Assembly: GCA_028278625.1 (NCBI GenBank)
Contig: JANQDY010000128.1
Span: 1 to 23,562 of the forward strand
Reading direction: 5' to 3'
From: Thermodesulfobacteriota bacterium
GTDB taxonomy: Bacteria; Desulfobacterota; DSM-4660; Desulfatiglandales; Desulfatiglandaceae
DNA: 23,562 nucleotides
Shown one piece after another: positions 23,354-23,562 of the stretch; the first letter of the stretch is position 1, and the number at the start of each line of letters is the position of its first letter. Both the position numbers and the translations under genes were made by a program. Below the pieces are notes generated by a model. That model did not search any database. It was not told where the DNA came from and worked only from the letters and a program-made list of their open reading frames with translations.

Positions 23354-23487
23354 GGCAAACTGCCTGGAGGATCTGAGGTGTTGTTCTGCTCAGCCGTTCG
23401 GGGCAGGCTTATACGATATATGGCCTGCCCCTTTTCGTGGGCGATCCGTATACGGCTGAGAAGAGAACTAAGGCGGGCTACGCCCGC
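23354..23487. repeat. Cluster of inverted repeats (candidate structured element)
   Basis: Four inverted repeats lie in 134 bases of non-coding DNA. They are GGCA/TGCC (23354-23364), an outer pair CTCAGCCG/CGGCTGAG (23389-23396 and 23453-23460), a perfect 9-base stem GGGGCAGGC/GCCTGCCCC (23400-23408 and 23423-23431) nested inside it with TATA-CGA-TATA at its tip, and GCGGGC-TAC-GCCCGC (23473-23487). The central stem is followed by TTTT on the + strand, so it could act as a weak terminator in that direction. It could also be a REP-like element or a small RNA. The whole stretch 23166-23562 has no convincing gene beyond the promoter and ribosome binding site listed. Confidence 0.55.
23400..23435 (+). 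terminator. Possible intrinsic terminator (9-bp stem plus TTTT)
   Basis: The perfect GC-rich stem GGGGCAGGC/GCCTGCCCC with a 14-base loop is followed at once by four T residues. The T-run is short and no + strand gene ends just upstream, so the assignment is tentative. Confidence 0.35.
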
Positions 23488-23562
23488 AACCCAAGATATT
23501 TAAATGACATAGAGCCACCGCTCTTGTAATTTGGATGTAAAAGCGAAATAGATTCCAAAGAC

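Noticed and set aside
23315..23503. 62-residue frame at the right edge on the + strand
   Set aside because: It runs through the inverted repeats, is Arg-rich without domain features, and has no good start context.

Overview
This window is ordinary chromosomal DNA from a Gram-negative, probably anaerobic bacterium. Gene content and order (mreBCD-mrdA-rodA; phoH-HD hydrolase-ybeY-pdxJ; tsaE-lysC; tsaD-DUF2062-rsmA-panC; metK-ahcY; a multi-cysteine 4Fe-4S protein; a rubrerythrin/GltB-type reading frame) best fit Desulfobacterota, plausibly Desulfobacterales. That placement is an inference from family knowledge, not from a search. All genes but the last are on the + strand and tightly packed, often overlapping by a few bases. 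I see no rRNA, tRNA, CRISPR array, insertion sequence or phage gene.

Layout. 1-5137 is a cell-elongation cluster: the 3' part of mreB, then mreC, mreD, mrdA (PBP2) and rodA, which together build and guide the rod-shape peptidoglycan machine. 5297-9585 holds yjbQ, phoH, a large membrane HD-domain phosphodiesterase and the ribosome/rRNA-maturation endonuclease ybeY. 9629-13154 holds pdxJ (vitamin B6), a CBS-pair protein, tsaE (tRNA t6A), aspartokinase lysC and a ComEA-like SLBB/helix-hairpin-helix protein. 13171-16464 holds tsaD (t6A), a DUF2062 membrane protein, rsmA (16S rRNA dimethylation) and panC (pantothenate). 16511-19045 is the SAM cycle pair metK-ahcY. 19098-22450 is a run of a 4Fe-4S protein, an unknown 117-residue protein, an alpha/beta hydrolase and manA.

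At the right edge a convergent minus-strand gene (22467-23165) encodes a short chimera of half a rubrerythrin domain joined to a fragment of the FMN-binding glutamate synthase domain. It has its own ribosome binding site and a promoter-like sequence, and lies beside a 400-base gene-free stretch with nested inverted repeats. This edge is the most unusual part of the window. Other points of note are four TTGA stop/start overlaps, a 101-base overlap of the HD gene into ybeY that looks like a frameshift, and the uncharacterised multi-cysteine 4Fe-4S protein with its small partner. I do not see a convincing complete new system; the candidates are set out as findings.
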